From assembly GCF_026319365.1 (NCBI RefSeq), contig NZ_JAPDMS010000001.1, positions 598,511 through 662,510 on the forward strand: DNA of 64,000 nt, in the 5' to 3' direction. Positions 1-9,175 of this stretch are shown piece after piece. A model generated the notes under the pieces. It saw only the letters and a list, made by a program, of their open reading frames with translations, did no database searches and was not told the origin of the DNA. The number at the start of each line of letters is the position of its first letter. Positions within the stretch are counted from its first letter, which is position 1. The DNA is from Methylophaga sp. OBS1 (GTDB taxonomy: Bacteria; Pseudomonadota; Gammaproteobacteria; Nitrosococcales; Methylophagaceae). The position numbers and the translations under genes are program-made.

Positions 1-42
1 CAAGTCACCAAGCCCCTTCGCAAACACTACAGCTACGACTAG
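1..42 (+). CDS. C-terminal end of an unidentified protein (partial)
   Basis: Frame 1 is open from the window edge to a TAG at 40-42 and encodes 13 residues ending KPLRKHYSYD. A strong terminator hairpin begins six bases after the stop, which is why I read this as the tail of a real gene and not chance. Too little is visible to name the protein. Confidence 0.4.
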   Translation, partial: QVTKPLRKHYSYD

Positions 43-47
43 ACAAC

Positions 48-74
48 AAGGCATCTTCGGGTGCCTTTTTTCTT
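48..74 (+). terminator. Rho-independent terminator of the upstream partial gene
   Basis: Stem AAGGCATC (48-55), TTCG loop (56-59), GGTGCCTT (60-67) with one T-G wobble, followed by a T tract. TTCG is a stable tetraloop. The next gene on this side is on the minus strand. Confidence 0.85.
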
Positions 75-268
75 ATTAGCTTTGGACTGCTGTTATATCA
101 GTCGAACAATCAGGCTATCGCGCTTACGACATGGCTGGGCCCAGTAATATCAATATCGCCATGTTGCTCAGTCTCCAACTTGAAGCTGGCAAGATGGCCG
201 GATTCAACTGGCGGAGCTGCTTTTAAGGCGTCTTGCTGTTCGCCTTGAAAACAATTAAAGGCGGGGTC

Positions 269-296
269 AGGTCCCGGGCATGAGTGCCCGGGACCT
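269..296. repeat. Perfect 12-bp inverted repeat, REP-like
   Basis: AGGTCCCGGGCA (269-280), TGAG loop, TGCCCGGGACCT (285-296). It lies just downstream of the TonB receptor gene, which ends at 303 on the minus strand, and is preceded by GGGGTC. There is no T tract on either strand, so it is not a canonical intrinsic terminator. The GC-rich palindrome next to a GGGGTCAGGTC-like string resembles REP/BIME elements, an assignment made by resemblance only. No REP-type transposase gene is in the window. Bases 75-268 hold no recognisable feature. Confidence 0.55.
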
Positions 297-302
297 AATC
301 AA

Positions 303-2498
303 TCAATAGAAATCAACGGTTGCGGTCAGACTGACTGTACGTGGTGCTCCCAGCACCAGATAGCCATTACCCGGGTAACCACCAACTGAAGCCCAGTAGT
401 CACGGTCAAATAGATTGTGTACACGTGCTCTCAGTGTCAGATCTTGGTTGCCCATAGCGACGATGTAGCGGGCGCCAACATCCACCGTTGTCCAATCATC
501 AACTTTGAGCGTATTCGCATCGTTTGCGTAACGTGAACCGGTATAAGTCACTCGAGTATCCAGTGCCAGACCATCAAATTGTGGTAGTTCCCACTCAGCG
601 CCCATTGTTGCCTGCCATTCAGCGACCCCAATAACCTCATTACCATCAATAGACTCATCACCGGTGTCTTTTTGTTCTGCATCAAGCCAGGTCACACCAC
701 CGAGGAGTTTGATGTTGTCGGTTGCTTTGCCATATAAGGTCAGTTCCACACCCTGATGCTCATCTTCACCGGCTTCTGTGAAAACATTATTCTCAACATA
801 CGCACGTGGTTTTGTTGTTGTGAAATAAGCCAAACCGAGACCGAGCAATTCACTCTCATACTTCCAACCTAACTCCTTTTGCTCAGCCACATATGGAGAT
901 AGGGACTCGCCCGCATTGACAACCGGATTTCCTCCTGAACTAGCAGGTGCTGTCTGGCCTCTTGCAAGACTTTCGATGTAGTTCGCGTACACAGACATTT
1001 GATCGGTCAGTTTTACCACTGCTCCGATAGTCGGCGTAACCTCATTCTCATCATATTGCGCTGTACGACCAGTCTGATTTTGATAGTCATAGTCTTCACT
1101 TTTAAGCGTTTGATATCTTGCACCAAGCGTTAGCAAAAACTTATCTTGCATAAATGACAGGGTATCGCCCAAGGCAAAGCTGTTTAATCTCACGCGATTA
1201 CCAAGCCGAGGATCATAAACATCGGCCAATGCTGGTTGTTCATAGTAGGTTGGGTTGTACAAATTACTTGTTAACCCACCTACAAAACCAAAAGCGTTTT
1301 TCGTTTCTGATACAAAATAGGAATAGGCAGTTACCCATTCATGTCCTACTGAGCCAGTACGAAAATTGCCTTTCAATCCGAGCTCGCCTGTTTGAACTCT
1401 GTCGATACGCTTATTATCAAACCGACTGACTCTACCTTCACCAGTTACACCACTTACAAGACTCAAGTTACCCAGGGAGTTTTCTTCTTCACCGTGACGC
1501 ATACCGTAAGCAGCCCAAGCAGTGAGATTTTCGGCAAAATCATATTCAGCTCTGAAGGTGCCGAAATGGTCTTCTTCGTTAGAATAAGACCAAGGTTGAG
1601 CCCAGTTACTGCTTGCGTCAGGTTCAGAAGGAATAGTGCTAATTTCAGGAAACGGGAAGGAACTCAGCGCGACATTGGTTCTTGTTTCATCCAATTGATG
1701 ATTTTGATAGCCAAAGTCTGCAGATAGGCGTAAACGCTCTCCTCGGTAATCCAACCCGATACTGAACAAATTTAATTCTGCCTCTTCGTCCTCAATGGAG
1801 GAGCCACCGTTATGATGCGCTGCATTAACACGGATGCCAAACTCGTCATTTGCACCATAGCGACGAGCTACATCAGCGGCAATGTTTCTGTCATCGTGAT
1901 GAGAGGCTCCTAACGTAATTCGATTTAGGTCATAATTTGGTGCTCGCTTGGGTAACAAGTTGATAGCGCCTCCGATGCCGCCACCATTTGGATTGGCACC
2001 TGTTAAAAAGGATGACGCGCCCCTAAAAACCTCGACACGCTCAAACAATTCAGTAGCAATATATTGACGAGGCAGTAATGAGTAGAGGCCGTTGTAAGCA
2101 ATATCATCTGAGTTAAGAATGAACCCCCTAATAAAATACGCTTCCTGAAAGTTACCAAAACCTCTCGCTACTCTGACCCCCGGGTCAGCTTTTAGTACAT
2201 CCCCCACACTTTGAGCCTGGCGATCCTGAATAAACTCATTGGTATAGCTGGTAATACTGAATGGGGTTTCAAGATGATCTCTGGTGCCGAGAATACCGGC
2301 ACGACCACCCTCAGCGACCTGACCACCCTCGAATGCCGGTGACAGCCCTTCTGCTGAGGCATCAGCACTGGCAGTAACGGTTAAGGCATCCAGCTCAACT
2401 GCTTTTTCTTCATTGCTGTCAGCGGCTAATACCGGGAAACTGAGGGATCCCAGAGCCAGCGCAATGCTGAGCGAGATCTGTTTGAAATGGGGTGACAT
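303..2498 (-). CDS. TonB-dependent siderophore receptor
   Basis: A 731-residue outer-membrane gated channel for ferric siderophore uptake, energised by TonB-ExbBD. An N-terminal signal peptide (about residues 1-25, ending VLAA) is followed by a TonB-box-like stretch (ALTVTAS). Next come a plug domain containing the FIRGF and VEVFRGASSFLTGANPNGGG signatures, and a long beta-barrel rich in alternating aromatic residues that ends in the terminal Phe-Tyr typical of outer-membrane proteins. Length and plug resemble the FhuE/FpvA/FoxA-type siderophore class. A Fur-box-like sequence about 60 bases upstream of the start fits iron repression. The siderophore cannot be told from sequence. No synthesis genes, TonB or ABC partners lie next to it, so it probably serves a foreign siderophore or is supplied in trans. 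Confidence 0.93.
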   Translation of the reverse strand: MSPHFKQISLSIALALGSLSFPVLAADSNEEKAVELDALTVTASADASAEGLSPAFEGGQVAEGGRAGILGTRDHLETPFSITSYTNEFIQDRQAQSVGDVLKADPGVRVARGFGNFQEAYFIRGFILNSDDIAYNGLYSLLPRQYIATELFERVEVFRGASSFLTGANPNGGGIGGAINLLPKRAPNYDLNRITLGASHHDDRNIAADVARRYGANDEFGIRVNAAHHNGGSSIEDEEAELNLFSIGLDYRGERLRLSADFGYQNHQLDETRTNVALSSFPFPEISTIPSEPDASSNWAQPWSYSNEEDHFGTFRAEYDFAENLTAWAAYGMRHGEEENSLGNLSLVSGVTGEGRVSRFDNKRIDRVQTGELGLKGNFRTGSVGHEWVTAYSYFVSETKNAFGFVGGLTSNLYNPTYYEQPALADVYDPRLGNRVRLNSFALGDTLSFMQDKFLLTLGARYQTLKSEDYDYQNQTGRTAQYDENEVTPTIGAVVKLTDQMSVYANYIESLARGQTAPASSGGNPVVNAGESLSPYVAEQKELGWKYESELLGLGLAYFTTTKPRAYVENNVFTEAGEDEHQGVELTLYGKATDNIKLLGGVTWLDAEQKDTGDESIDGNEVIGVAEWQATMGAEWELPQFDGLALDTRVTYTGSRYANDANTLKVDDWTTVDVGARYIVAMGNQDLTLRARVHNLFDRDYWASVGGYPGNGYLVLGAPRTVSLTATVDFY

Positions 2499-2556
2499 CT
2501 ACCTGTTCTCCAAAGAAATGCTTTGAGACAGTATTTTACGAGACGCCTATGATTAT

Positions 2557-2574
2557 GTAAATGATAACGTTTAC
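2557..2574 (-). promoter_or_regulatory. Fur-box-like operator of the TonB receptor
   Basis: GTAAATGATAACGTTTAC has inverted GTAAA/TTTAC arms and agrees at about 12 of 19 positions with the classical Fur box, including the ATGATAA core. It sits about 60 bases upstream of the receptor start. Site inferred from pattern and gene function. Confidence 0.5.
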
Positions 2575-2698
2575 TATTTAGTTTTGTTGAGAATCTAGAG
2601 TCCGTTATTGCCATTAGCCGATCACAGTTATGTCAGAAACTGATGTCTGATTAAGGCGAGTCGCCTTTGTCTTTCACTATTCGCTGAATCAAACGTTT

Positions 2699-4744
2699 TC
2701 AGGGGACTTCAGGCTGGCTCACCCGCAGTGGGGAGACCGGGTAGTCTGTCAACTTCACTGTGTCTGATTGTGTGAGACTGATATTGGCGGCAGGTACCTG
2801 ATAACAACGACAGCGATACAGCCAGCTGGGTAAAAGTGCATGAGCCAGTGTGGGCTCATAGGGGACATATTCTGGAGAGCCGTTCATATTCAAAGCCTGC
2901 GTCTTATGATCATACTGACCGTACAAGGGCGTGTTTTCCGGCCTCAATATGACGACTTTATCCCCCACCACCTCGGCAAAGTAGTCATCGTATTGCATAA
3001 AAGCACGGCCGGGTTTGCTTTGTTCTTCTGGCAGCGTCAGGTCCCGGCCTATCATTGGGTGTGAAGCCGAGATTCCCATTATCGACAGCACTGTGGTCGG
3101 CAGATCAATCTGGCTGGCAATAGTAGCAAGCCTGTTGGGTTCAATATCGGCACCCAGAATTAATCCGGGTATGTGATATTTCTCTATTGGAACCAGGTTA
3201 TCACCCTCAACACGGTTGTGATGATCGGCCACTACCAGAAACACGGTATCTTTCCAGTATTCGCTCTGACGTGCTTTTTGGAAAAACAGCCCCAGTGCGT
3301 AGTCGGCATAACGGACTGCATTTTCCGGTGTTTGCTTTTTTCCCTCTATCTTTATCCGACCATCGGGAAACTCATAAGGAGAGTGGTTAGAGGAAGTAAA
3401 AGCAAAGCTGAAAAACGGTTGGTCACTCCTATGATGCTGCTGCAACCTTTCATGCAGTTTGTTAAATACATCTTCATCCGAGGCTCCCCAACTCCCCTCA
3501 AATACCGGATTCTCAAAGTGATCACGATCGATAATGTGCTGGAAACCATTACCTACAAAGAAACTTGCCATGTTGTCAAAATGCGCCTGCCCACCATAGA
3601 TAAATTCGGTGAGATAACCTCTACTCTCAAGTAATGAAGCAATGGTAAAGAAGTTCTGCTGTGATAAAGACAACTTAACCACACTGCGCGCCCGGGTAGG
3701 CAGAAAACCACTGATTACCGCTTCAATGCCGCGTACAGACCGCGTGCCTGTGGCATAGAGGTTTTCAAACCACCAACCCTTTTCACTGAGCTTGTCCAGT
3801 TCCGGTGTGTCGCCGCTGCCACCCAGCGTTTTCACGTAGTCGGCACTGAGACTCTCCTCCAGGATCAGGACCAGATTGAGTGGTTTCTGACGCTGAATGC
3901 TTGCATGTTGTGGATTGATGATGGGTGGCTTAGCGTCGGCATTCACGATCAATTCGGGCTTCTCCTGATCGATTTCCGTCAGAATCTGTTCATGGCTAAG
4001 ATCGCCATAGACCTCGTTGGATTGTTCCTCATGCTTGAGATTGTAAATGGCAAAATACACGGACCATGCTGAGTTCAGCATCAAGTCATTGACGAGCGGA
4101 TCGGGTGTGATGGCAAAAGTAGAAGGATTTGCCGGACGGTGATCGAGAGAGGATCGAATCATCATTACCGTGAGTAGGAGCATCAATGGCCAGGCCAATA
4201 TCGTCTTCCAATAAGCCCAGTCTGGCTGTTTCTGCTTCAGCCAGAGTTTGCTGAGCCGAAACATGGCATAGGCTACTGTCAGGGTAATGAGTAAACCGCC
4301 AATCAATGTCAGGCGATACCCCTCCCACAACATTGACATGACTTCCTGTGGATATTTCAGATACTCGATAAACAAGCGGTTTGGACGCTGACCATATTCG
4401 ATAATAAAGGTGGGCGTGGCCAGTTCCAGAAATACAATAAGCGTCACCGTCAACACCGCCCACAGGCCAACAAGGCGTTGCCAGAACTGCCAGCTAAATT
4501 GATGCGCTAAGAACGGAATCACTAATAGCAGCGGTGCCAGCAACATGCCTGACAGAATAAGATCTACCCTGAGCCCATTCATCATGACTACAGCGAACTG
4601 GCCAGTGCCATCCAACCGTTCAAATTGCCAGACTGTCAGCAATAACCTTGATAAACCGAGAATAGTAAGATAAACCAACAGCAGTTTAATTAATGCTGAA
4701 TATGGGCCAAGAAAACGGTTACCAGGATAAGTTTGCTGTGTCAT
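2699..4744 (-). CDS. LTA synthase/phosphoglycerol transferase-family membrane sulfatase-fold protein
   Basis: 681 residues. Four or five hydrophobic segments occupy residues about 18-200, then a periplasmic alkaline-phosphatase/sulfatase-fold domain runs to the end. Metal and catalytic signatures are visible: LVLILEES (Glu near 297), the GTRSVRGIEA nucleophile region near 334-340 (Ser where many relatives carry Thr), and later the VADHH metal motif. This is the architecture of LtaS/OpgB-type enzymes, which move phosphoglycerol or phosphoethanolamine from a phospholipid onto a periplasmic acceptor. In Gram-negatives the acceptor is usually an osmoregulated glucan or other envelope glycan; which one applies here is unknown. 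It is a single gene, convergent with nothing and divergent from the GAF-GGDEF gene downstream. Confidence 0.85.
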   Translation of the reverse strand: MTQQTYPGNRFLGPYSALIKLLLVYLTILGLSRLLLTVWQFERLDGTGQFAVVMMNGLRVDLILSGMLLAPLLLVIPFLAHQFSWQFWQRLVGLWAVLTVTLIVFLELATPTFIIEYGQRPNRLFIEYLKYPQEVMSMLWEGYRLTLIGGLLITLTVAYAMFRLSKLWLKQKQPDWAYWKTILAWPLMLLLTVMMIRSSLDHRPANPSTFAITPDPLVNDLMLNSAWSVYFAIYNLKHEEQSNEVYGDLSHEQILTEIDQEKPELIVNADAKPPIINPQHASIQRQKPLNLVLILEESLSADYVKTLGGSGDTPELDKLSEKGWWFENLYATGTRSVRGIEAVISGFLPTRARSVVKLSLSQQNFFTIASLLESRGYLTEFIYGGQAHFDNMASFFVGNGFQHIIDRDHFENPVFEGSWGASDEDVFNKLHERLQQHHRSDQPFFSFAFTSSNHSPYEFPDGRIKIEGKKQTPENAVRYADYALGLFFQKARQSEYWKDTVFLVVADHHNRVEGDNLVPIEKYHIPGLILGADIEPNRLATIASQIDLPTTVLSIMGISASHPMIGRDLTLPEEQSKPGRAFMQYDDYFAEVVGDKVVILRPENTPLYGQYDHKTQALNMNGSPEYVPYEPTLAHALLPSWLYRCRCYQVPAANISLTQSDTVKLTDYPVSPLRVSQPEVP

Positions 4745-4952
4745 CGCCTGTTATTTCTGTAGTAAAGCTGGCGAGACTCTAGCTTGCTTGGCTTAAAGTA
4801 AAATTAAATGTGCGTTATTGCCTTTGTGTCTTTTTGATCAAATCTTTCAGTAATTTTATTGGGTTATTCAGGCTACAAAACACCTTTAAATCAGGAAATT
4901 CCCTATTGATGACAGGGGTTTATCATGTAAGCTAGCAAAAAACTGCAAAGGA

Positions 4953-5969
4953 ATGGCTGTGGCACAGTTTAATAGCACCTCCCATCCCAAGGTAAGTAAT
5001 GATTTGCTCAGGCAATGGCAAACCATGCTTGATTTGCTGGCTGAATACATCGCGGTTCCGGTCGCGCTTATCATGCGACTCGACCATGACAAAATAACGG
5101 TTTGTGTTAAAAACAGCGCTGTCAGCAATCCTTATCAAATCGGAGAAACAGAAGTCCTTCTTGGCTCGGGCCTTTACTGTGAAGAAGTGGTGAGAAAAAA
5201 TGCGCCACTATTCGTTGAAAATGCCCTCAATGATCCCGCCTGGCAGAATAACCCTGATGTGGAAAGGCACATGATCAACTACTTTGGTCTACCTTTACGC
5301 TGGCCTGATGGAGACATATTCGGCACGCTCTGTGTGCTTGACTCCAAGTCTCACCATTACGATGACAAACAACTTGGCCTGATAGAACAGATGCAACTGA
5401 TGGTAGAAAGTCACCTGGATCTACTGGAAAAAAATCATAAACTGGAAAAATTAAGCCGGGATTTGAAAAATCTCGCTGACACGGATGAATTGACCGGTAT
5501 CTGGAACCGTCGTGCCTTTATCGCGGAAAGCAATAAAGAATTGCAGCGCGCCCAGCGTGGTAAAAACCCCGTTTGTCTGTTGATGATGGATATCGATGAT
5601 TTTAAAGAAATCAACGATGCCTTCGGTCATGAAGTCGGGGATGAAGTGCTTAAACTCTTTACTCACTGTATCTCAGCCAACAAACGCACCTACGATATTT
5701 TCGGACGCATTGGGGGTGAAGAGTTTGCCATGTTGATGCCTGAAACCCGACGCGCTGAAGCGATGGACCTAGCGGAACGGATTCGCAGTAAAGTGAGTGA
5801 AATTTTCTTCCACAAACACAGTGGTGACATCAAAATCACCGTCTGTATCGGTGTCTACGAACTGGCCAGTAATGACACCACGATTCTGGCGGCGCTTAGC
5901 AAAGCTGATGAAAGACTCTATGCAGCCAAACGCGCCGGAAAAAACAGGGTCATGGACTGCATCAGCTGA
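4953..5969 (+). CDS. GAF-domain diguanylate cyclase
   Basis: 338 residues: an N-terminal GAF sensor domain (about 20-160), a short helical linker (about 160-180), and a C-terminal GGDEF domain (about 180-338). The active site reads GGEEF. The product-inhibition I-site RxxD (RTYD) is five residues before it, so the enzyme should make cyclic di-GMP and be feedback inhibited. No transmembrane segment, so a cytoplasmic sensor. The only in-frame ATG nearby directly abuts the AAAGGA ribosome site, giving almost no spacing; no alternative ATG/GTG/TTG precedes it, so translation may be weak or the start imperfectly placed. A second cyclase (12810) and a PilZ receptor (45744) are in the same window. 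Confidence 0.9.
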   Translation: MAVAQFNSTSHPKVSNDLLRQWQTMLDLLAEYIAVPVALIMRLDHDKITVCVKNSAVSNPYQIGETEVLLGSGLYCEEVVRKNAPLFVENALNDPAWQNNPDVERHMINYFGLPLRWPDGDIFGTLCVLDSKSHHYDDKQLGLIEQMQLMVESHLDLLEKNHKLEKLSRDLKNLADTDELTGIWNRRAFIAESNKELQRAQRGKNPVCLLMMDIDDFKEINDAFGHEVGDEVLKLFTHCISANKRTYDIFGRIGGEEFAMLMPETRRAEAMDLAERIRSKVSEIFFHKHSGDIKITVCIGVYELASNDTTILAALSKADERLYAAKRAGKNRVMDCIS

Positions 5970-5970
5970 G

Positions 5971-7026
5971 TTAACCGGCCATCGGTTGCATACCACACTG
6001 ACGTAATAATGCCTGCCAGTGCGCTGTGTGCTGTTTAATCGCCAAATCAAACTGCTGCCAAAGGCTGTCGTTATTGTTGATATTTAACACCTGTTGGTAA
6101 TAAGGCTCGAAGGCGTCAGGCATATCAGACGCCTGAGCTCCGGCCAGTGCAGCCAGGCCGCCAAAAATCTGCTCGCCATCACGACTCACCGTCGAAATAT
6201 AGGGTTGTATCCGGGCAATGTAGACATTAAAAAACACCCCCTTCACCCGCTCTGCCTGGGGATTAGGTCTGCCCTGATAGCATAATGGCTTTCCATCGAT
6301 TTTCTGTTTCAGCAGCGCTGAAGCATCATTGAGACGGCTAATCAGTAATCGAACGCTGTTGATGAGCTGACCGCCACTGTGATCAAACACCCAACGTTGC
6401 TGAATCCTGCCCATTTTTTCCAGCGCCGCATCGGGCGAAGCTGATTTGAGGCTATGCAGTACCTCCCGGGCATGATTCAGGTCAGCGCTCAGTGCGCCCG
6501 GACTGACATGGGTCTCGCCCTGCTGATAAAAGCCGCTCGACTGACTCATGAGTTCTGCCATGGGTTCATCGGCCCAGACCGCATTCCAGAAATACTGTGG
6601 GAGAGAGGCTTTTTTCTGTTGTATCGCCTGCATCAGCGCCGTTTTCAACTTATCCTGCTCAATCTCAGGCAGACACTGCCCGGCTTTGTCGATAAACCGC
6701 AGTTGGTAACGCAAGTCATTGAGTGGCGTCATCACCCTGCCCATGGCGGAGTTACGTTCCCCAACAACCACCTGCAGTTCACAGCCATACAGCGACAGGA
6801 AATCCAGCATGTTGATTTTGATCTCATCAATATCAATCCGCCGATCACGCATTCGGGGAAAGGTCTGCACTTCCATCAGCGGCGTGGTCCGGGCATTCAG
6901 CTCCAGCACTCTGGCCAGACGCTCAATATAACTCTCCATCATGCTGTCAGGCTGAGAAAACGGATCACAGGCCGTCAACAACAGCATCAGGAGGGTGATG
7001 AAACAAAGTCGGAAAAAACGTGGCAT
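5971..7026 (-). CDS. DUF3080-family lipoprotein
   Basis: 351 residues. The N-terminus is a lipoprotein signal: basic start, hydrophobic run LLMLLLTA and a Cys at about residue 20 in the TACD lipobox. The mature part is helical with a fairly even spread of charged residues and matches my memory of DUF3080, a conserved gammaproteobacterial family of unknown role. It starts four bases after the cupin stop codon on the same strand, so the two are probably co-transcribed. Its 3' end is one base from the end of the convergent GGDEF gene. Confidence 0.75.
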   Translation of the reverse strand: MPRFFRLCFITLLMLLLTACDPFSQPDSMMESYIERLARVLELNARTTPLMEVQTFPRMRDRRIDIDEIKINMLDFLSLYGCELQVVVGERNSAMGRVMTPLNDLRYQLRFIDKAGQCLPEIEQDKLKTALMQAIQQKKASLPQYFWNAVWADEPMAELMSQSSGFYQQGETHVSPGALSADLNHAREVLHSLKSASPDAALEKMGRIQQRWVFDHSGGQLINSVRLLISRLNDASALLKQKIDGKPLCYQGRPNPQAERVKGVFFNVYIARIQPYISTVSRDGEQIFGGLAALAGAQASDMPDAFEPYYQQVLNINNNDSLWQQFDLAIKQHTAHWQALLRQCGMQPMAG

Positions 7027-7030
7027 GGAC

Positions 7031-7345
7031 TCAGGTGATCAGCGTCATTGCCTGTTGCGTTGACAGAAAGATCTCGCTGTCAGTGAGAGCAACAATGTCA
7101 TGTTCCTCACCGGATTGAGCAAACAAATAATCACCTTTGTGCAACTCCACCCCACCAATCAATACCTGACCGTTGAGAATCATCATCTCAGCCTCTCCTT
7201 GGTAGACATGCTGAGGAAAGTGCGCGCCTTTTTTCATTCTGATGATGGCCGTTCTGCCGCCTTTGTCATTGACTCTAAACAGACTTTTGTCGATGCCCTG
7301 TTGATCGGCGAACTGCCAGTCGCGCTCTGTTGCTCTGTTCACTAA
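7031..7345 (-). CDS. Small cupin-domain protein
   Basis: 104 residues from the ATG at 7345, chosen over an in-frame ATG eight codons upstream because an AGGGA site lies seven bases before it. The protein is one beta-barrel domain with the cupin pattern: motif 1 around GAHFPQHVYQGEAEMMILNG and motif 2 around LHKGDYLFAQSGEEHDIVA, whose His and Glu are potential metal ligands. Similar ChrR-type cupins serve as zinc-binding sensor halves or small dioxygenase-like proteins. No substrate can be inferred. First gene of a likely two-gene unit with the DUF3080 lipoprotein. Confidence 0.75.
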   Translation of the reverse strand, partial: LVNRATERDWQFADQQGIDKSLFRVNDKGGRTAIIRMKKGAHFPQHVYQGEAEMMILNGQVLIGGVELHKGDYLFAQSGEEHDIVALTDSEIFLSTQQAMTLIT

Positions 7346-7706
7346 CATTGTTATTCCCTGATTACGCATTGCTTATTCGTTCAAGCCCGGGGCGCTGAGT
7401 GGCCGTATGACTGCTCACTGGGTTAGCTTGTGTATTGTCTCAGGTCAGCTGCCCGAGAATCGGTGGACACTCCCCCGACAAGATTGCTTATCTGTGATGT
7501 TCAGAACATCGGAGATGACCGGAGTTCCGGCCAGTCGATCAGTATTTCCAGGGAGGTTGAATGCTGAATCGGCGTTTGATGGCAAACGCCAGGCTTGGCT
7601 TAATCAGTAAATTACTGAGTGATCAGACGTAATTTGCTGATTTCAAAACACTTGCTCTGTATTATCTTGTAATCGTGTTAACAAAAAGTGTCAGGAGGTG
7701 AGAACC
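7346..7706. other. 361-bp gap upstream of pqqA copy 1
   Basis: A 67-codon frame at 7407-7610 has no plausible ribosome site and an unstructured, Trp/Arg-mixed translation, so I do not call it a gene. The stretch should carry the divergent promoters of the cupin unit and of pqqA. No operator was recognised. The last 14 bases hold a near-ideal AGGAGGTG Shine-Dalgarno (7693-7700). Confidence 0.5.
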
Positions 7707-7778
7707 ATGTGGACCAAGCCAGACTACAATGACATGCGTTTTGGTTTTGAGGTTACGATGTATATCAATAACCGTTAA
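7707..7778 (+). CDS. pqqA: PQQ precursor peptide PqqA, copy 1
   Basis: A 23-residue peptide starting MWTKPDY and ending MYINNR. It has the Glu15-xxx-Tyr19 pair (FEVTMY) that is cross-linked by the radical SAM enzyme PqqE to build pyrroloquinoline quinone, and the exact length and ends (MW-KP, I-NR) of classical PqqA. An AGGAGGTG ribosome site lies six bases before the ATG, and a terminator follows 24 bases after the stop, so the peptide is its own transcription unit. No pqqB, C, D or E gene is in the window; they must be elsewhere. A second, diverged copy is at 12679. PQQ is the cofactor of methanol dehydrogenase and other quinoproteins. Confidence 0.93.
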   Translation: MWTKPDYNDMRFGFEVTMYINNR

Positions 7779-7802
7779 TCAAAACTGATTAACCGACTGG
7801 GA

Positions 7803-7825
7803 AACCCCGCTATGGCGGGGTTTTT
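7803..7825 (+). terminator. Terminator of pqqA copy 1
   Basis: AACCCCGC (7803-7810), TATG loop, GCGGGGTT (7815-7822), then T's. It isolates the 23-codon gene as a monocistronic transcript. Confidence 0.9.
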
Positions 7826-8022
7826 CATGTCTGAAAATATTTTTTGACAGCAACAGATAAACCCGATAAATTGAACTCAGCTTGAAAGTTGATCTGAATA
7901 TTTATTTTTCATTTCGATGCATTACCTTAAGTAGCTCGTCCTGTTTATTAATAAGTACTTCTGCACACCTTCCAGCTATACCGCCTGTTAGGGCATGTTT
8001 TTATTAGTAAATAGGATTATCT

Positions 8023-8229
8023 ATGTCTACATCTACCGGTACTGTAAAGTGGTTCAACGAAACTAAAGGCTATGGCTTTATCGAACAAGAAAGCGGCCCG
8101 GATGTTTTTGCGCATTTCAGCCAAATCAAAGGCGACGGTTTCAGAACCCTGAAAGAAGGTCAACGTGTTGAGTTCACCGTAAGCCAGGGCGCTAAAGGTC
8201 CTCAAGCTGAGAACATCACTGCACTGTAA
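8023..8229 (+). CDS. Cold-shock-domain RNA chaperone (CspA family)
   Basis: 68 residues, one complete cold-shock domain: RNP1 KGYGFIE and RNP2 VFAHF are intact, with the opening [14 protein letters not shown] typical of CspA/CspD-type proteins. Binds single-stranded RNA/DNA and melts secondary structure. It has its own promoter region: about 200 AT-rich bases separate it from the pqqA terminator, long enough for the extended 5' leader seen in cold-inducible csp genes, though I cannot confirm a cold box. A strong terminator follows. Confidence 0.95.
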   Translation: MSTSTGTVKWFNETKGYGFIEQESGPDVFAHFSQIKGDGFRTLKEGQRVEFTVSQGAKGPQAENITAL

Positions 8230-8250
8230 TCTGATTACAGTCAGTCATAA

Positions 8251-8280
8251 AAAAAGCCCCGTTTTTCGGGGCTTTTTTTT
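8251..8280. terminator. Bidirectional terminator between csp and the SDR gene
   Basis: AAAAAGCCCCG (8251-8261), TTTTT loop, CGGGGCTTTTT (8267-8277), with A and T tracts on both sides. The stop codon of the convergent SDR gene (8279-8281) overlaps the T tract. Confidence 0.92.
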
Positions 8281-9028
8281 AGGCCGTACCCGGTTCGATT
8301 TCAATCACTTCTCTGGCAAACCGCTCATAGGCCTGCCATAGCTGTTTAGCCATACTGTCCGGGAAAACATGACACTCGCCCTTTCTCAACGCGTCAATGA
8401 TGCCATCCGCCACCAGGCTCGGGGGTTCAGCCACATCACTCAACCCTGCACTGTCCGCCATATCGGTGGCAATCGGACCGGGATGGACGCTCAACACCAC
8501 CGTTTTCTGCTCTGCCATTTCGTGGCGTAATGCCTGGGTAATGGAATAGGCTGCTGCCTTGGAGGCGGCATAGGTGGCGAAAGCAGGAAACGAACGCAGT
8601 GATGCAATTGAATTCAACTGCACAAAGGCACCACCGCCGTTGGCTTTTAGTACTGGCGCAAAGGCTTGAGCCATCCGCAGAAGTCCAGCAACGTTAATAT
8701 CCATCTGGGTTTCCAGCGCGTCAATCGACTCAGGCTGTAGTGGGCTGGCATTCTTCAAAATGCCGGCATTGTTGACCACAATATCCACATCCTGTGCGTT
8801 AGCCGCCGCAGAAATAACGGTGCCGGGTTGGCTCAGGTCGATATGAATGGCTGTTACTTTATCCGCGTATTTTTGCTCGAGATCAGCGACTGAGTTCAAG
8901 TCACGAACGCCCAGATAAACTTTACGGGCACCTCGCGCAAGAAAAGTCTCAACGATAGCTTTGCCAATGCCGCGATTAGCGCCAGTCACCAGAGCCACTT
9001 TGTAATCAATATCAAAGGATGTGTTCAT
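8279..9028 (-). CDS. Short-chain dehydrogenase/reductase
   Basis: 249 residues from the ATG at 9028, preceded by GAGGCC. An in-frame start 41 codons upstream (9151) would add a low-complexity tail with no family counterpart and crowd the divergent mscS promoter, so I reject it. Classical SDR features are all present: TGANRGIG dinucleotide loop, NNAG, the catalytic Ser in LNSIAS, and YAASK (Tyr-xxx-Lys). It should oxidise or reduce a small alcohol or carbonyl with NAD(P)H. Substrate not predictable. Divergent from the MscS channel and convergent with csp. Confidence 0.85.
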   Translation of the reverse strand: MNTSFDIDYKVALVTGANRGIGKAIVETFLARGARKVYLGVRDLNSVADLEQKYADKVTAIHIDLSQPGTVISAAANAQDVDIVVNNAGILKNASPLQPESIDALETQMDINVAGLLRMAQAFAPVLKANGGGAFVQLNSIASLRSFPAFATYAASKAAAYSITQALRHEMAEQKTVVLSVHPGPIATDMADSAGLSDVAEPPSLVADGIIDALRKGECHVFPDSMAKQLWQAYERFAREVIEIEPGTA

Positions 9029-9175
9029 GAGTTCGGCCTCAGCTGTCCATGATGGGGATGTCATGCTGACTCGTCGAAATCGATAAAGTTCAGCCGCACT
9101 TTTATTGCTATCAGTCGCCGAGTCACCTACATTATTCTTCAACCGACTCAATCAAAATGACAATGACGCCAAACA

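Noticed and set aside
3173..3634. 153-codon frame opposite the LtaS-like gene
   Set aside because: Entirely inside a well-supported gene on the other strand; translation has no domain features.
7407..7610. 67-codon plus-strand frame upstream of pqqA
   Set aside because: No ribosome site, mixed composition, no family resemblance.
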